A DNA stretch of 64,000 nucleotides from Lachnospiraceae bacterium 28-4 (GCA_000403275.2 KE159598.1:1067540-1131539), one strand, 5' to 3'; shown: positions 34,906-44,605, counted from the stretch's first letter. The notes: a model not told the origin generated them from the letters alone. Numbers and translations: made by a program.

Positions 34906-35847
34906 TCAATCCGGTAATACTTTCAGCAGATGCTCGAAATATTCAGGCAAGGGCGCATCTGTCTCCATATATATGCCGGTTCTTGGATGCAAAAAGCCAA
35001 GGACTTTTGCGTGGAGGCATTGCCCGTTTAATTTAAAAGGCGATTTCCTTCCACCGGAATAGGTTTCATCTCCCAAAAGAGGATGTCCTATGCTCGCCAT
35101 ATGTACCCTGATTTGATGAGTACGTCCGGTTTCAAGCCGGCATTCTATATAGGTATAACCATGAAATCTTTGCAAAACTTTATAATGAGTGACCGCTGAT
35201 TTCCCATTCTTTTCGTTGACGGCCATTTTCTTTCTGTCCAAAGGATGTCTGCCGATTGGAGCGGATATAGTTCCTTCCTGGGAAAGAAATGTTCCGTAGC
35301 AAATAGCATGATACCGGCGTGTTATGGAGTGTTTTTTTAGCTGTTCGGCAATATGATTATGGGAAAAATCATTTTTGCAAATAATGATGGAACCCGTTGT
35401 ATCTTTGTCGATGCGATGTACGATTCCGGGACGCATAATGCCGTTGATGCCTGACAGATTTTCCTGGCAATGAAACATAACAGCATTTACCAGTGTTCCG
35501 CTGCAATGCCCGGCTGCCGGATGAACAACCATTCCCTTTGGCTTATTGACTACGAGTACGTCTTCATCTTCATAAAGAATATCCAAAGGTATTTTTTCAG
35601 GAACAATATCCGGTTCTATGGCTAAGGGAATTTGGAATCTTATTTCATCCTCACATTTTAAACGGTAATTTGCTTTTACCGGCAAGTGGTTGACTTTGAC
35701 TTGTCCATCTTTTAAAAGCTTTTGTATATAGGAACGCGACAAAAAATCGATAAGTCCGCTCAAAGCCTTATCAATTCTTTCATCTTCCCATTCTTCCGTT
35801 ATAAAGAAGCAAAATTCCCTGTTATTTTGGTCACAGTTGTCGTTCAT
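34906..35847 (-). CDS. RluD-like ribosomal large-subunit pseudouridine synthase
   Basis: The 313-residue protein has an S4 RNA-binding domain (residues about 15-75: RIDKALSGLIDFLSRSYIQKLLKDG is spread over it) and the RluA/RluD catalytic domain. The catalytic Asp is in RPGIVHRIDKDTTG; also GRTHQIRVHMASIGHPLLGD. It likely forms pseudouridines in 23S rRNA, the position being unproven. It starts 5 nt after aroB ends, so both are in one leftward operon. Confidence 0.92.
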   Translation of the reverse strand: MNDNCDQNNREFCFFITEEWEDERIDKALSGLIDFLSRSYIQKLLKDGQVKVNHLPVKANYRLKCEDEIRFQIPLAIEPDIVPEKIPLDILYEDEDVLVVNKPKGMVVHPAAGHCSGTLVNAVMFHCQENLSGINGIMRPGIVHRIDKDTTGSIIICKNDFSHNHIAEQLKKHSITRRYHAICYGTFLSQEGTISAPIGRHPLDRKKMAVNEKNGKSAVTHYKVLQRFHGYTYIECRLETGRTHQIRVHMASIGHPLLGDETYSGGRKSPFKLNGQCLHAKVLGFLHPRTGIYMETDAPLPEYFEHLLKVLPD

Positions 35848-35852
35848 ATTTT

Positions 35853-36962
35853 TTATTCTGTCATATCTTCATCGCTGAAATAAATTTCTTTGATAGCATT
35901 TCGTATATCGTCATCCGTTACAGAGGTATCAATTACCGCTTTGCCTACTTTTTTTAAGAGGATAAATTTTATTTTTCCGGCATCCATTTTCTTGTCTGAC
36001 TTAGTCAATCGCAGAATTTCTTCCGGATCGATATGGTCTATAGAAATTGGCAGCTGAAAAGGAACGAACATGTCACGGATTTCATAATATTCATCCATCG
36101 TAAGCAGTTCATGCTTCCAGGAAATATAGGCGGCGGCAACACAGCCTAAAGCAACACATTCTCCATGGTACAATGCAAAATTTTTAGCTTTTTCCAGGGC
36201 ATGTCCAATCGTGTGCCCAAAATTAAGAAGCGCTCGTTCGCCTTGTTCCATAGGGTCTTTCTCTACGACCGTTTTTTTGATATTGCTGCTTCTGATTACC
36301 ATTTCTTCCAAAGTATCGGGATCTCTGTCGCATATTTCATACATATTTTCCAAAAGCCAGACATAAAAAACAGAATCACGAATCAACCCATGCTTCATGA
36401 TTTCCGCGAATCCCGAAAAATATTGTCTTTCTTCCAGCGTTTTTAGAACGGAAACGTTCATATATACTAACTTAGGCATATAAAAAGCGCCTACCATATT
36501 CTTATAACCATCCAGATCCACACCTGTTTTGCCGCCGATGCTGCTATCAGCCTGGGCTAAAAGAGTTGTGGGGATTTGAATAAAATCAATTCCGCGCAAA
36601 TAAGTGGCAGCAGTAAAACCAGTCAGATCGCCGACTACTCCTCCCCCTAACGCGATCAGGATATCTTTCCGGTCAAAACCTTCTTCAATAAGAAATGTAT
36701 ATGCTTTTTGGACGGTATCCAAAGTTTTGCTTGCTTCGCCGGAAGGAAAAGAAAAAACAGATATTTTTCTGCATTTATTTTTTATCAGATGCACGATTTC
36801 TTCGGCATATAATTTTTCTACCGTGGAATCGGTTATAATACAGACACGGCGTTTCTCGACTTCCAATGCTTCCAGCTCCAAAGCAAGATCCTGAAAATTT
36901 TGAGAGAATATAATATCGTAACAAGGTTTTTTTGAATAATTAATCGTTAGTCTCTGTGCCAT
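35853..36962 (-). CDS. aroB: 3-dehydroquinate synthase
   Basis: The 369-residue enzyme is the second step of the shikimate pathway (DAHP to 3-dehydroquinate, NAD and a divalent metal). Motifs are IALGGGVVGDLTGFTAATY (NAD loop), PTTLLAQADSSIGGKTGVD, and the metal His/Glu region FGHTIGHALEK and YHGECVALG. No other aro genes are near. The start at ATG 36962 has GAGGATCTT upstream; an ATG six codons earlier lacks a ribosome site. Confidence 0.96.
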   Translation of the reverse strand: MAQRLTINYSKKPCYDIIFSQNFQDLALELEALEVEKRRVCIITDSTVEKLYAEEIVHLIKNKCRKISVFSFPSGEASKTLDTVQKAYTFLIEEGFDRKDILIALGGGVVGDLTGFTAATYLRGIDFIQIPTTLLAQADSSIGGKTGVDLDGYKNMVGAFYMPKLVYMNVSVLKTLEERQYFSGFAEIMKHGLIRDSVFYVWLLENMYEICDRDPDTLEEMVIRSSNIKKTVVEKDPMEQGERALLNFGHTIGHALEKAKNFALYHGECVALGCVAAAYISWKHELLTMDEYYEIRDMFVPFQLPISIDHIDPEEILRLTKSDKKMDAGKIKFILLKKVGKAVIDTSVTDDDIRNAIKEIYFSDEDMTE

Positions 36963-36986
36963 AAGATCCTCGTATATCAATATTTT

Positions 36987-37484
36987 TTATTTATTAATCG
37001 GTACATCAAAAGCACCCGACAACAGTTCCTGGAAATCACCGGAAATATCTACGCTTGCCGGGGTAATAATGAATATGTAATGGGATATTTTTTGAAGATT
37101 GCCGCTGATAGCGAAGCAGGAACCAGAAGTAAAATCAATGATCCGCTGTGCAATATCTACATCAAGTCCTTCCAAATTAAGTACTACCGTTCTGTTTGCC
37201 AGAAGGGTTTCGGTAATTTCCCTGGCATCTTCTACCGATGTCGGTTTGATGACACATACCTCCATTCCGGCACCAATCATTTTCCGGGGCTGTCTGTTCA
37301 GAGGAGTAATTTTAGGGGTGGTCTTCTTTACAGGTTCTTCTGCTGCTACCAGTTCCTCTTTCATCACAGTGTTCTTTTTCGGTGCTTTTACTTCATAATC
37401 CGGTTCATCGTAGTCATCGTCATAATAATCGTCTTCTTCCGGGTTTAGTTTCATATAATTTAAAAACTTGTCCATTACTCCCAT
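36987..37484 (-). CDS. sepF: Cell division protein SepF
   Basis: The 165-residue SepF binds FtsZ and membrane to help assemble the septum. It has an N-terminal amphipathic membrane-binding helix (MDKFLNYMKL), an acidic linker and a C-terminal SepF fold (about 75-160: CVIKPTSVEDAREITETLL, TVVLNLEGLDVDIAQRIIDF, SGSCFAISG). It lies downstream of the YggS-type gene, as in most Firmicutes. Confidence 0.94.
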   Translation of the reverse strand: MGVMDKFLNYMKLNPEEDDYYDDDYDEPDYEVKAPKKNTVMKEELVAAEEPVKKTTPKITPLNRQPRKMIGAGMEVCVIKPTSVEDAREITETLLANRTVVLNLEGLDVDIAQRIIDFTSGSCFAISGNLQKISHYIFIITPASVDISGDFQELLSGAFDVPINK

Positions 37485-37511
37485 GCTTAATAAATCTCCT
37501 TATATCGGCAT

Positions 37512-38213
37512 TCAGACTGTTTCATAATGCCGTTCTCCAAATATGCCTGTCCCTACCCGGACATAAGTAGCCCCTTCTTCTACCGCTACCATATAATCTC
37601 CAGTCATTCCCATTGACAAAACATTCATATTAACATTATCAATGTTTTTCTCACTTATGTCAACAGATAATTGATGAAGCCCTACAAAATATTGCCTGTT
37701 TTTTTCAGGATTTTCTACATATGGTGCTATGATCATCAAGCCTTCTGTCTGAATCGACGGCAATAAAGAAATTTTTCTCACCAGGTCTTCGGCTTCTGCC
37801 GCCGACACTCCGAACTTGGTTTCTTCCCCGGCAAGATTCACCTCTATGAGAATATGGGCGGTAACGCCCTTTTTCAACGCTTCTTTGCTGATTTCTTCCG
37901 CCAGCCTCAGAGAATCTACCCCGTGGATCAAATATGCTTTATCTACGATATACTTTACTTTGTTTCTTTGCAAATGCCCTATCATATGCCATTTAATATC
38001 TTTGGGCAGCTGTTCATATTTATCCACCAGCTCTTGAACTTTATTTTCTCCAAAATGCCGGCATCCGCATTGGTACGCTTCCATCAGAGCAGAAACCGGT
38101 TTGGTTTTGCTGACTGCGATCAGAGTGACTTCCTTTGGATCGCGTCCTGCTTTCTGGCAGGAAGAGCTGATATTGTTTTCCACATGGCATATGTTTTCTG
38201 CGACCGTATTCAT
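37512..38213 (-). CDS. YggS/PLPBP family PLP homeostasis protein
   Basis: The 233-residue single-domain alanine-racemase-fold protein has the PLP Lys in VTLIAVSKTKPVSAL, plus HFGENKVQEL, WHMIGHLQRNK and the final LSMGMTGDYMVAVEEGATYVRVG. It regulates free PLP levels rather than catalysing a reaction. Upstream is AAAAGGAGGGG. It is in the sepF operon, following the HlyD-like gene. Confidence 0.94.
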   Translation of the reverse strand: MNTVAENICHVENNISSSCQKAGRDPKEVTLIAVSKTKPVSALMEAYQCGCRHFGENKVQELVDKYEQLPKDIKWHMIGHLQRNKVKYIVDKAYLIHGVDSLRLAEEISKEALKKGVTAHILIEVNLAGEETKFGVSAAEAEDLVRKISLLPSIQTEGLMIIAPYVENPEKNRQYFVGLHQLSVDISEKNIDNVNMNVLSMGMTGDYMVAVEEGATYVRVGTGIFGERHYETV

Positions 38214-38226
38214 GGTTCCCCTCCTT

Positions 38227-39624
38227 TTAATGAATCAGTTCATCTTCGCTGACGGTTGTTGCATCTAGTACAATATAATCATACACGTTTAATCCGTAAG
38301 AAGTATTGGACTGGACGATGGAATATTCGTCATTGTTATATAAGATATTGATCTGTTTAAAATCAGCATATCCTTTATTAATATTATATACGCCGATTAA
38401 GCTTCCACGCTTGCTCAATGCATACTTTTCGGAAGTTTCCGGCATAACGATATATTCACCGATCCGGAGAGATGCGCCGTCAAGATAATATTCTTCTTCT
38501 GTTTCATTATAAATAGAGGCTTCTACAAATTCTGTCGTGGCCTCGCCTTCTTCCGTATATGCTTCCCGAAGGACACCGGATGCATTGCTGTTTCCTCCTT
38601 TTGTGACGTAACCCTTGGGAACGATAAAAAATTCTTTTTCCACAATAGATGAGTTAGGAATTTTCAGCCCCGTTTCGTCTTCCAGGATCAGCTCGATATC
38701 TACAAAGCGTTCGTTGCAGAAAGTGATCATGGAATTTGTAAAAGTCAATTTGACAAAAATGTCCCCTTTTTCGTTGGTAAAGGATTCTACTTTTCCCCAG
38801 GATACTTCCTGGTTTTTCAGGAAACGAACCCTGACATATTCCGCTTTCAAGAGTTCTTCTTCGCGTGCTTTATCTACCTGGATGACTAAAGACCAGTCTT
38901 CATTAGAGGATATTTTGTATACGGGGTCTCCTGCCGCTACAAGGTCGTTGCTGAGAAGCTGGGTTTTTTCGTAATTCTTTTTGTCAAACATTTCAGCCGT
39001 CATCATTTCCAATGTGAGGTCTTCGTAGCCGTCCGTCGAATAAATGATAATTCCGGGCAAGACGGCCGTACACTGTTTAATGAGTCCGGTCAGTTCGGAT
39101 GCCTGTATGGATTCAATGCTTTCCAATATATTGTAATTGGAAAGTTTCAGAACATTGCCTTCCATTTCATACTTAAAATCATATACGGAATTAAAATTGC
39201 GGCGACGGTCAAAACTGTTGGCAAAGCCTACAATATCCGACTTTAATTCGGCAAGATCCGTTTGGGATAAGGAATTTTCGCCTGTAGAACTGATCCCTAT
39301 ATAATCGTTTAGTTTGCCAGATTCGTCTACCGTATAAACAAGGTCGCCTACGGCAACTCTTGCCCCTTCTCTTGCAAAATAATTGACATATCCGTTGTCC
39401 GTAGCGTTTACAATTGTTTCATCCCTGATAGCAATGGCCTCATAAGTATTATTTGTAGAAAGGGAACCTGCCTGAACTTCATACCAAACAATGTGCTTGG
39501 AGGTAAAATACATAAATACGCAGATTACAATATAAATAAAAATAACGGCGAAAATAACCATTCCTATATTTATGTTCAATGGTCTTCTGTATTTAGTTAT
39601 TTTATTGGGATTTTGGTCAGCCAA
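38227..39624 (-). CDS. HlyD-like membrane-anchored adaptor protein in the sepF operon
   Basis: The 465-residue protein has one membrane helix (about residues 20-42) and a large extracytoplasmic part. Two biotinyl/lipoyl-like half motifs (around VNYFAREGARVAVGDLVYTV and LVAAGDPVYKISS) and a C-terminal beta domain fit the membrane-fusion (HlyD) architecture. No ABC transporter or partner is adjacent. The position directly before yggS and sepF suggests a role at the septum or cell envelope, which is inference. It is preceded by a terminator at 39651-39676 belonging to the upstream gene. Confidence 0.75.
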   Translation of the reverse strand: MADQNPNKITKYRRPLNINIGMVIFAVIFIYIVICVFMYFTSKHIVWYEVQAGSLSTNNTYEAIAIRDETIVNATDNGYVNYFAREGARVAVGDLVYTVDESGKLNDYIGISSTGENSLSQTDLAELKSDIVGFANSFDRRRNFNSVYDFKYEMEGNVLKLSNYNILESIESIQASELTGLIKQCTAVLPGIIIYSTDGYEDLTLEMMTAEMFDKKNYEKTQLLSNDLVAAGDPVYKISSNEDWSLVIQVDKAREEELLKAEYVRVRFLKNQEVSWGKVESFTNEKGDIFVKLTFTNSMITFCNERFVDIELILEDETGLKIPNSSIVEKEFFIVPKGYVTKGGNSNASGVLREAYTEEGEATTEFVEASIYNETEEEYYLDGASLRIGEYIVMPETSEKYALSKRGSLIGVYNINKGYADFKQINILYNNDEYSIVQSNTSYGLNVYDYIVLDATTVSEDELIH

Positions 39625-39650
39625 TGAAAAACCTCCTGCAAACCTGCAAA

Positions 39651-39676
39651 AAAGCCCCGGCCAGAATCCGAGGCTT
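39651..39676 (-). terminator. Intrinsic terminator downstream of the small P-loop gene
   Basis: On the minus strand AAGCCTCGG pairs with CCGGGGCTT (one mismatch) and is followed by TTTT. It separates the P-loop gene from the HlyD-like/yggS/sepF genes. Confidence 0.8.
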
Positions 39677-39720
39677 ATGACTATACGAAAACATACCGGA
39701 AAACAGCTATCCGTCTATGA

Positions 39721-40140
39721 TTAAAGAGATATCGTGACTTTTGATTTCATATCTGCCGGAAGCTCATCCTCATCCAGAGAGATACTTACAATGAAATCCA
39801 CACCAAATGCCTCTCCGATTTTTTCTAATTTTGTTACTGTCTGGCTAATGTCTTTTCCCTCCAGACAGGCAATTTTCAGGAAACTGTCAAAATACATTTG
39901 CTGCAGATCATGATCCTGTGAAATGATACCACAGATGAATCCGAGAAATTCATCACTGCTTGTAATAAAATAATCGGAAACGTTGATTAAACGTACTTTA
40001 TTATTCAACTCAAACATATGTTTTGTGCTTTTGTCCAAATATGTAATATTTCCTGACGCAGTTTTTACTTCAGCGTTTACTTTGTCCAGTAAATATTTTG
40101 TCTTTCCTTTTCCCTTATTGCCTGCGATTAATTGAACCAT
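39721..40140 (-). CDS. Small P-loop protein of unknown function
   Basis: The 139-residue protein begins MVQLIAGNKGKGKTKYLLDK, a clean Walker A (GNKGKGKT) at residue 7. There is no obvious Walker B with DE; the middle has acidic residues in QDHDLQQMYFDSF and the end SISLDEDELPADMK. Similar proteins in Clostridia are sometimes labelled PilT-like, but the secretion-ATPase boxes are missing, so I do not accept that name. AGGAGGG precedes the start. It is a single-gene unit with its own terminator, between the carboxypeptidase and the sepF operon. Confidence 0.7.
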   Translation of the reverse strand: MVQLIAGNKGKGKTKYLLDKVNAEVKTASGNITYLDKSTKHMFELNNKVRLINVSDYFITSSDEFLGFICGIISQDHDLQQMYFDSFLKIACLEGKDISQTVTKLEKIGEAFGVDFIVSISLDEDELPADMKSKVTISL

Positions 40141-40235
40141 CGGTGAACCCTCCTAAAGTAAATTCAGTCTGAACAAATCGATTTAATTGGTAGACTTATC
40201 TTTATTATAGTTTATATTATCTTAAAAAACAACTG

Positions 40236-41225
40236 TTAATTCTTTATTTCATTTAATAAATCCGTCATTTCATCATAAAGGGTTTCTCTTGATTCGGAAC
40301 GCAATATGACCGAAATATAGGATTTACCCGAAGAACTGCGGGATAAAAGGATCAGGCAGTTTTTGGCGGCATTGGTAGTACCTGTTTTGCCTCCGATTAC
40401 CGTAATGGATCCCGGCATGTCTTTCTCTCCCCTGAGGTAGAGATTGGAAGAACTGATGCTGAGTTCCTTGTCCTTGCCGTCCTTGTCTTTATAAACCGTA
40501 GTGTAGGAAGGCTGGCTGATGATTTCGCCGATCAGCTGATAATTCAAAGCCTCGTTGAAGATCAGGTACATATCATAGGCGGTAACGTAATGATCCTCCG
40601 CCGTAAGTCCATGGGGATTCACAAAGTGACAGTTAGTAGCGCCAAGCGCTTTCGCCTCTTCGTTCATCATTTCACAGAAAGCCTCTACGGAGCCGGCAAC
40701 ACCTTCCGCAATGAGGATTGCCGCATCGTTGGCGGAATGGATCAGCAAAGCGTGCAGCGCCTGGTTCATGGTCATCTGATCTCCTTCTTTTAACCCGCAT
40801 TTTGTCGCTCCGGATTCCGTGATTTTTACATTAGCAGACGCAGTCAGCATATCGTCCGGCGAGCTGTGTTTCAAAGCGACCAACGCCGTCATGACTTTTG
40901 TAAGGCTGGCCGGAGCCATTTGCTCGTAGATATTTTTCGCATATATCGTGTTATTATCATCCATGGAAAACAAGGCGGCTGCCCCTGCCTGGGACATATC
41001 CACTTCCGTGTTTTCCGTTACATCGCCGTCTGCCACGCACAGTTCTTTTGCAAAGGGCGTGGCAGTATCGCCGCTTTCTTCTACCATATCCATGCGGTAG
41101 CTGCTGACTGGATAATTCGGCGAGTACGCCATATCATATGTTTTCTTTCCGCACCCGGTAAGGGATACCATGATCAAAAGCATGCCTGTGCCGAAGAGCA
41201 GATTTTTTCTATTTGTACATTTCAC
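40236..41225 (-). CDS. D-alanyl-D-alanine carboxypeptidase lipoprotein (peptidase S11)
   Basis: The 329-residue low-molecular-weight PBP trims the peptidoglycan stem peptide. It has a lipoprotein signal (lipobox SLTGC, about residue 25) and catalytic motifs SxxK in APASLTKVM, SxN in [12 protein letters not shown] and KTG in [13 protein letters not shown]. Lipid anchoring replaces the usual C-terminal amphipathic anchor of DacA. The start is GTG 41225, overlapping the end of mgsA by 17 bp. It lies at the end of the rodA-mgsA operon. Confidence 0.92.
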   Translation of the reverse strand: MKCTNRKNLLFGTGMLLIMVSLTGCGKKTYDMAYSPNYPVSSYRMDMVEESGDTATPFAKELCVADGDVTENTEVDMSQAGAAALFSMDDNNTIYAKNIYEQMAPASLTKVMTALVALKHSSPDDMLTASANVKITESGATKCGLKEGDQMTMNQALHALLIHSANDAAILIAEGVAGSVEAFCEMMNEEAKALGATNCHFVNPHGLTAEDHYVTAYDMYLIFNEALNYQLIGEIISQPSYTTVYKDKDGKDKELSISSSNLYLRGEKDMPGSITVIGGKTGTTNAAKNCLILLSRSSSGKSYISVILRSESRETLYDEMTDLLNEIKN

Positions 41226-41604
41226 GCCACTCTAAGTCTCCTCTGTCCAATGATTTGATTAATAGTTCCGCGGAAGCAAGATTGGTTGCCAAAGGAATGT
41301 TGTGTACGTCACACAGGCGCATGACGTTATTTACATCGGGTTCGTGGGATTTAGGCGCCAGCGGATCCCTGAGGAAAATAACAAGATCGATATCATTATG
41401 TTCAATCTGGGCTCCGATCTGTTGTTCCCCGCCCAAATGACCGGCTAAATATTTGTGTACGCTTAAATTGGTCACTTCCTCTATCAGACGTCCAGTCGTT
41501 CCTGTCGCGTATAAATCATTTTTGCTTAAGATACCCTTATATGCAATACAAAAATTTTGCATAAGCTGCTTTTTTGCATCATGTGCAATCAGTGCAATAT
41601 TCAT
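41209..41604 (-). CDS. mgsA: Methylglyoxal synthase
   Basis: The 131-residue enzyme converts dihydroxyacetone phosphate to methylglyoxal plus phosphate, an overflow bypass of lower glycolysis. Motifs are [44 protein letters not shown] and the catalytic [18 protein letters not shown] 41604 is chosen; two nearby upstream ATGs are possible. It lies 25 nt after rodA. Confidence 0.95.
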   Translation of the reverse strand: MNIALIAHDAKKQLMQNFCIAYKGILSKNDLYATGTTGRLIEEVTNLSVHKYLAGHLGGEQQIGAQIEHNDIDLVIFLRDPLAPKSHEPDVNNVMRLCDVHNIPLATNLASAELLIKSLDRGDLEWREMYK

Positions 41605-41628
41605 AATTCTCATACCCTCTCTCATCTG

Positions 41629-42738
41629 TTAATTTTTTTTGTATTGTAATCCCACATTTAAAACAAAACCAATTCCGATATATAAACTGACCAAAGATGT
41701 CAGTCCATAGCTGACGAACGGAAGAGTCACTCCTGTATTCGGCAAAAGGCCTGTATTTACCCCAATATTTAAAAAGCCCTGAAAGCCGATCAGGCCTGCC
41801 ATTCCCGCCGCAATAATACTTCCTGCCAGATCCTTTGCCCTTCTTGCGACCCACAGGCATTCCAGCGTGATCAGAATGATCAGCACAATGACCGTACAAG
41901 TACCGATAAAGCCAAATTCTTCACCAATCACCGCAAAAATAAAGTCTGTCTGAGGCTCTGAAATAAAATTACCATTCTTGACGGAACTGATGACATTCGT
42001 ATCGTATCCCTTTCCATGGAGCTGCCCGGAACCGATAGCCATCATGGAGTTCAGCTGTTGGTATGCTTCTGCCGTTGAATATTTTTCTGGATACAGCCAT
42101 GCATAAATTCTCGTTTGCTGATAAGGTTCGATCAGTGTCTGATCCGGCTGGATAACGATGCTGAATATAATGACTGCCGCCGGAATAATCACTGCCAATA
42201 TACCCGTTACCAATTTCCAGCTGATACCGCCCACAAACATGATGACACAGAACATAACCGCCATAACGATCGTTGTGGAAAGGTTTGGCTGCTTGTAAAC
42301 AAGAATAAGGGACGGCAGCATAAATAAACAGCATAAGGTAATGATGATAAAGGAGTTCAATTTCTCCTTATGTTTCATTATAAACTGTGCATAAAAGAGA
42401 ATCAATAAAATTTTAGCAGTTTCCGACGGCTGGAACTGGATTCCAAACAAGACGATCCACCGCTGGGCACCGTTCACCTTGACTCCGAGAGAAGTCCGTA
42501 CCAAAAGCAAAAGAACAATATTGGCAATATAAAACAGCCAATTCAGTTTAATCAGTACAGAATAATCGAAAAAAGAAATGACGACCATAAGGAAAAGCCC
42601 GAAAATAAATCCTGCAATCTGTGTCTTCTGCAGGGACTCATCGGCGCTTCCAACCGCAAAGATGCCGATAAGGGTAAGGGCTATTACCAATATGACCAAT
42701 TTGAAATCAAAATCCCGTATTCTGTACTGTTTTATCAT
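41629..42738 (-). CDS. rodA: Rod shape-determining SEDS glycosyltransferase RodA
   Basis: The 369-residue SEDS protein has about ten membrane helices and polymerises lipid II during side-wall growth with PBP2. Landmarks are GSADESLQKTQ, VNGAQRWIVLFGIQFQPSE, the catalytic-loop region with QTDFIFAVIGEEFGFIG, and NIGVNTGLLPNTGVTLPFVSYG. It follows minE by 12 nt and belongs to the mre-min cluster. Confidence 0.96.
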   Translation of the reverse strand: MIKQYRIRDFDFKLVILVIALTLIGIFAVGSADESLQKTQIAGFIFGLFLMVVISFFDYSVLIKLNWLFYIANIVLLLLVRTSLGVKVNGAQRWIVLFGIQFQPSETAKILLILFYAQFIMKHKEKLNSFIIITLCCLFMLPSLILVYKQPNLSTTIVMAVMFCVIMFVGGISWKLVTGILAVIIPAAVIIFSIVIQPDQTLIEPYQQTRIYAWLYPEKYSTAEAYQQLNSMMAIGSGQLHGKGYDTNVISSVKNGNFISEPQTDFIFAVIGEEFGFIGTCTVIVLIILITLECLWVARRAKDLAGSIIAAGMAGLIGFQGFLNIGVNTGLLPNTGVTLPFVSYGLTSLVSLYIGIGFVLNVGLQYKKN

Positions 42739-42750
42739 AACCGCAACCTC

Positions 42751-43014
42751 TTATTTATTTAAGTCAAGAATGGGAATGCTCGCATAAAGGGACGGCGTTT
42801 TCCCCCTGCCTTTCACTCCTGTTTTTGTAATTTGTATCTCCATGCTCTGGGCATCGATTTTCATATATTTGGAGATTACTTTCGCAATGTCCGTTTTTAT
42901 CATTTCCATCATTTCCGGGGAACAGTTTACCCTGTCGGATATGAGCAGGATCTTCAGCCTGTCTTTTGCGATTTCCCTGGAGCTTTTTTTTCTAAATATT
43001 CTTGCGAATTCCAT
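42751..43014 (-). CDS. minE: Cell division topological specificity factor MinE
   Basis: The 87-residue MinE has the N-terminal MinD-binding/membrane-targeting segment (MEFARIFRKKSSREIAKDRL) and a C-terminal dimerisation domain (LLISDRVNCSPEMMEMIKTD, IQITKTG). It drives MinCD oscillation. It is 12 nt after minD, with AAGGAGG. Confidence 0.95.
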   Translation of the reverse strand: MEFARIFRKKSSREIAKDRLKILLISDRVNCSPEMMEMIKTDIAKVISKYMKIDAQSMEIQITKTGVKGRGKTPSLYASIPILDLNK

Positions 43015-43026
43015 GGCCAGACCTCC

Positions 43027-43818
43027 TTAATTTTTATGGAATATGCCGGTTACTCTTGTCCAAAAGGATATCGTTTTTTCAAAATCGATAAAAGGGATTT
43101 CCCTTCCAAGTATGCGCTCACAGATGTTCTGATAAGCCCGTCCCGCCATAGTGCCGTTTCCAACAAGAGGTTCCCCCTGGTTCGTTGCAATAACCACGTT
43201 TTCATCATCCGGTACGATACCGATCAAAGGAATGGACAATATGTCCACCACATCGGCCGCCGTCATCATCTCTCCCCGTTTTACCATGTCATAACGAAGC
43301 CTGTTGATGATAAGATCGATCTTTTTAAAGTCCTTTGCCTCCAAAAGTCCGATGATCCTGTCCGCATCGCGGATCGCGGATACTTCAGGCGTCGTTACTA
43401 CCAATGCCCTGTCCGCTCCGGCGATGGCGTTTTGAAACCCCTGTTCTATACCTGCCGGGCAGTCCAGAATAATGTAATCGAATTGCTCTTTTAACTGCTG
43501 GATCATTTTTACCATTTGCTGGGGAGTGACCGACGATTTATCTTTTGTCTGGGCCGAAGGCATCAGATAAAGGCTCGGATGGCACTTATCTTTGATCAGC
43601 GCCTGTTTTACCCGGCATTTGCCTTCGATCACATCGACCAGATTATAGACGATGCGGTTTTCCAGCCCCATAACGACATCCAGGTTTCTAAGACCGATAT
43701 CGGTATCTATCAGAATGACTTTCCTTCCCATTGCTGCCAGTCCTGTACCTACGTTTGCGGAGGTAGTGGTCTTTCCTACCCCGCCTTTTCCTGATGTGAC
43801 GACGATTACTTCACTCAT
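43027..43818 (-). CDS. minD: Septum site-determining ATPase MinD
   Basis: The 263-residue deviant Walker A ATPase has VTSGKGGVGKTTTSAN, DTDIGLRNLDVVMGLE, LDCPAGIEQGFQNAI and an amphipathic membrane-targeting helix at the C-terminus (TISFWTRVTGIF). It recruits MinC to the membrane and is displaced by MinE. A stem-loop lies in the 109-nt gap to minC. Confidence 0.97.
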   Translation of the reverse strand: MSEVIVVTSGKGGVGKTTTSANVGTGLAAMGRKVILIDTDIGLRNLDVVMGLENRIVYNLVDVIEGKCRVKQALIKDKCHPSLYLMPSAQTKDKSSVTPQQMVKMIQQLKEQFDYIILDCPAGIEQGFQNAIAGADRALVVTTPEVSAIRDADRIIGLLEAKDFKKIDLIINRLRYDMVKRGEMMTAADVVDILSIPLIGIVPDDENVVIATNQGEPLVGNGTMAGRAYQNICERILGREIPFIDFEKTISFWTRVTGIFHKN

Positions 43819-43847
43819 AATCCTGCTCCTCCATATGAATTCAGTTG

Positions 43848-43871
43848 CGCCATCCAGTATTTTGGATGGCG
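43848..43871. repeat. Hairpin between minC and minD
   Basis: CGCCATCCA (43848-43856) pairs perfectly with TGGATGGCG (43863-43871) on a 6-nt loop. On the minus (coding) strand no T-run follows, so it is more likely an RNA stabiliser or processing point than a terminator. Confidence 0.65.
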
Positions 43872-43927
43872 TTTTGCTCTTCGTCCCCTAAACGCTTTAT
43901 GGCTTTATAATTTTATAATGGTAAAGT

Positions 43928-44605
43928 TTATAAAGGCAAGTCGCTTAGTAATTCTTTGGTAATAGGCTCCATTACAACTTTATTATCTTTTATGTATGCA
44001 ATTTTCGGTTGTACTTTTGGTTTGATCGACCATTTCATCTGTTTTCCTGTTTTATATTTGAAATCACCGATTTGTAGTCTTTCCGGTGCCATTTCAAGCG
44101 CTGCTATAAAATGCCCTTCGCTGCCGTTCCCTCCGGCATATGCTTTTCCAAAAAGCCCGCCAAGTACAACGATATCTTTTGTGGATACGATCGCGCTGCC
44201 GGGATAGATATCCCCCAAAATAACAATGCTGGACTCGGTTTCCAGTATTTGCCCGTTTTTCAACGTGCCTCTGTAAAAATGGCCGTCGTTATCTTCCTGG
44301 CTGTTTCTGTATTCCAACTGTTGTATGGCTTTTAAATAATTCTGGTTCTTTTCTTCATCCTTGCCTACCAGGCACACGATATGCAGATCCGAATTGTCGC
44401 AGATGGCATTTAAAATAATTCTTTCCTCTTCATCGGAAAGGCTTCGCCCCTCCAAAGAAATTGCCATTTTGGCATTTTTAAAAAAATTGCGCGATTCCCT
44501 GAACTTGAAAATGACCTCTTCCAAAAGTTCAGGGAACGGTATATCTTCATTTAAATATACGGAAATTCCGTTTTGAAAACTTTTAATGATAACTGTATTC
44601 TTCAT
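43928..44605 (-). CDS. minC: Septum site-determining inhibitor MinC
   Basis: The 225-residue MinC has an N-terminal FtsZ-inhibiting domain (about 1-95) and a C-terminal beta-helix domain (about 105-205: GTLKNGQILETESSIVILGD, GSAIVSTKDIVVLGGLFGKA, GGNGSEGHFIAALEMAPERL). Start ATG 44605 follows AAGGAG; ten further in-frame codons are open upstream. It follows mrdA and precedes minD. Confidence 0.93.
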   Translation of the reverse strand: MKNTVIIKSFQNGISVYLNEDIPFPELLEEVIFKFRESRNFFKNAKMAISLEGRSLSDEEERIILNAICDNSDLHIVCLVGKDEEKNQNYLKAIQQLEYRNSQEDNDGHFYRGTLKNGQILETESSIVILGDIYPGSAIVSTKDIVVLGGLFGKAYAGGNGSEGHFIAALEMAPERLQIGDFKYKTGKQMKWSIKPKVQPKIAYIKDNKVVMEPITKELLSDLPL

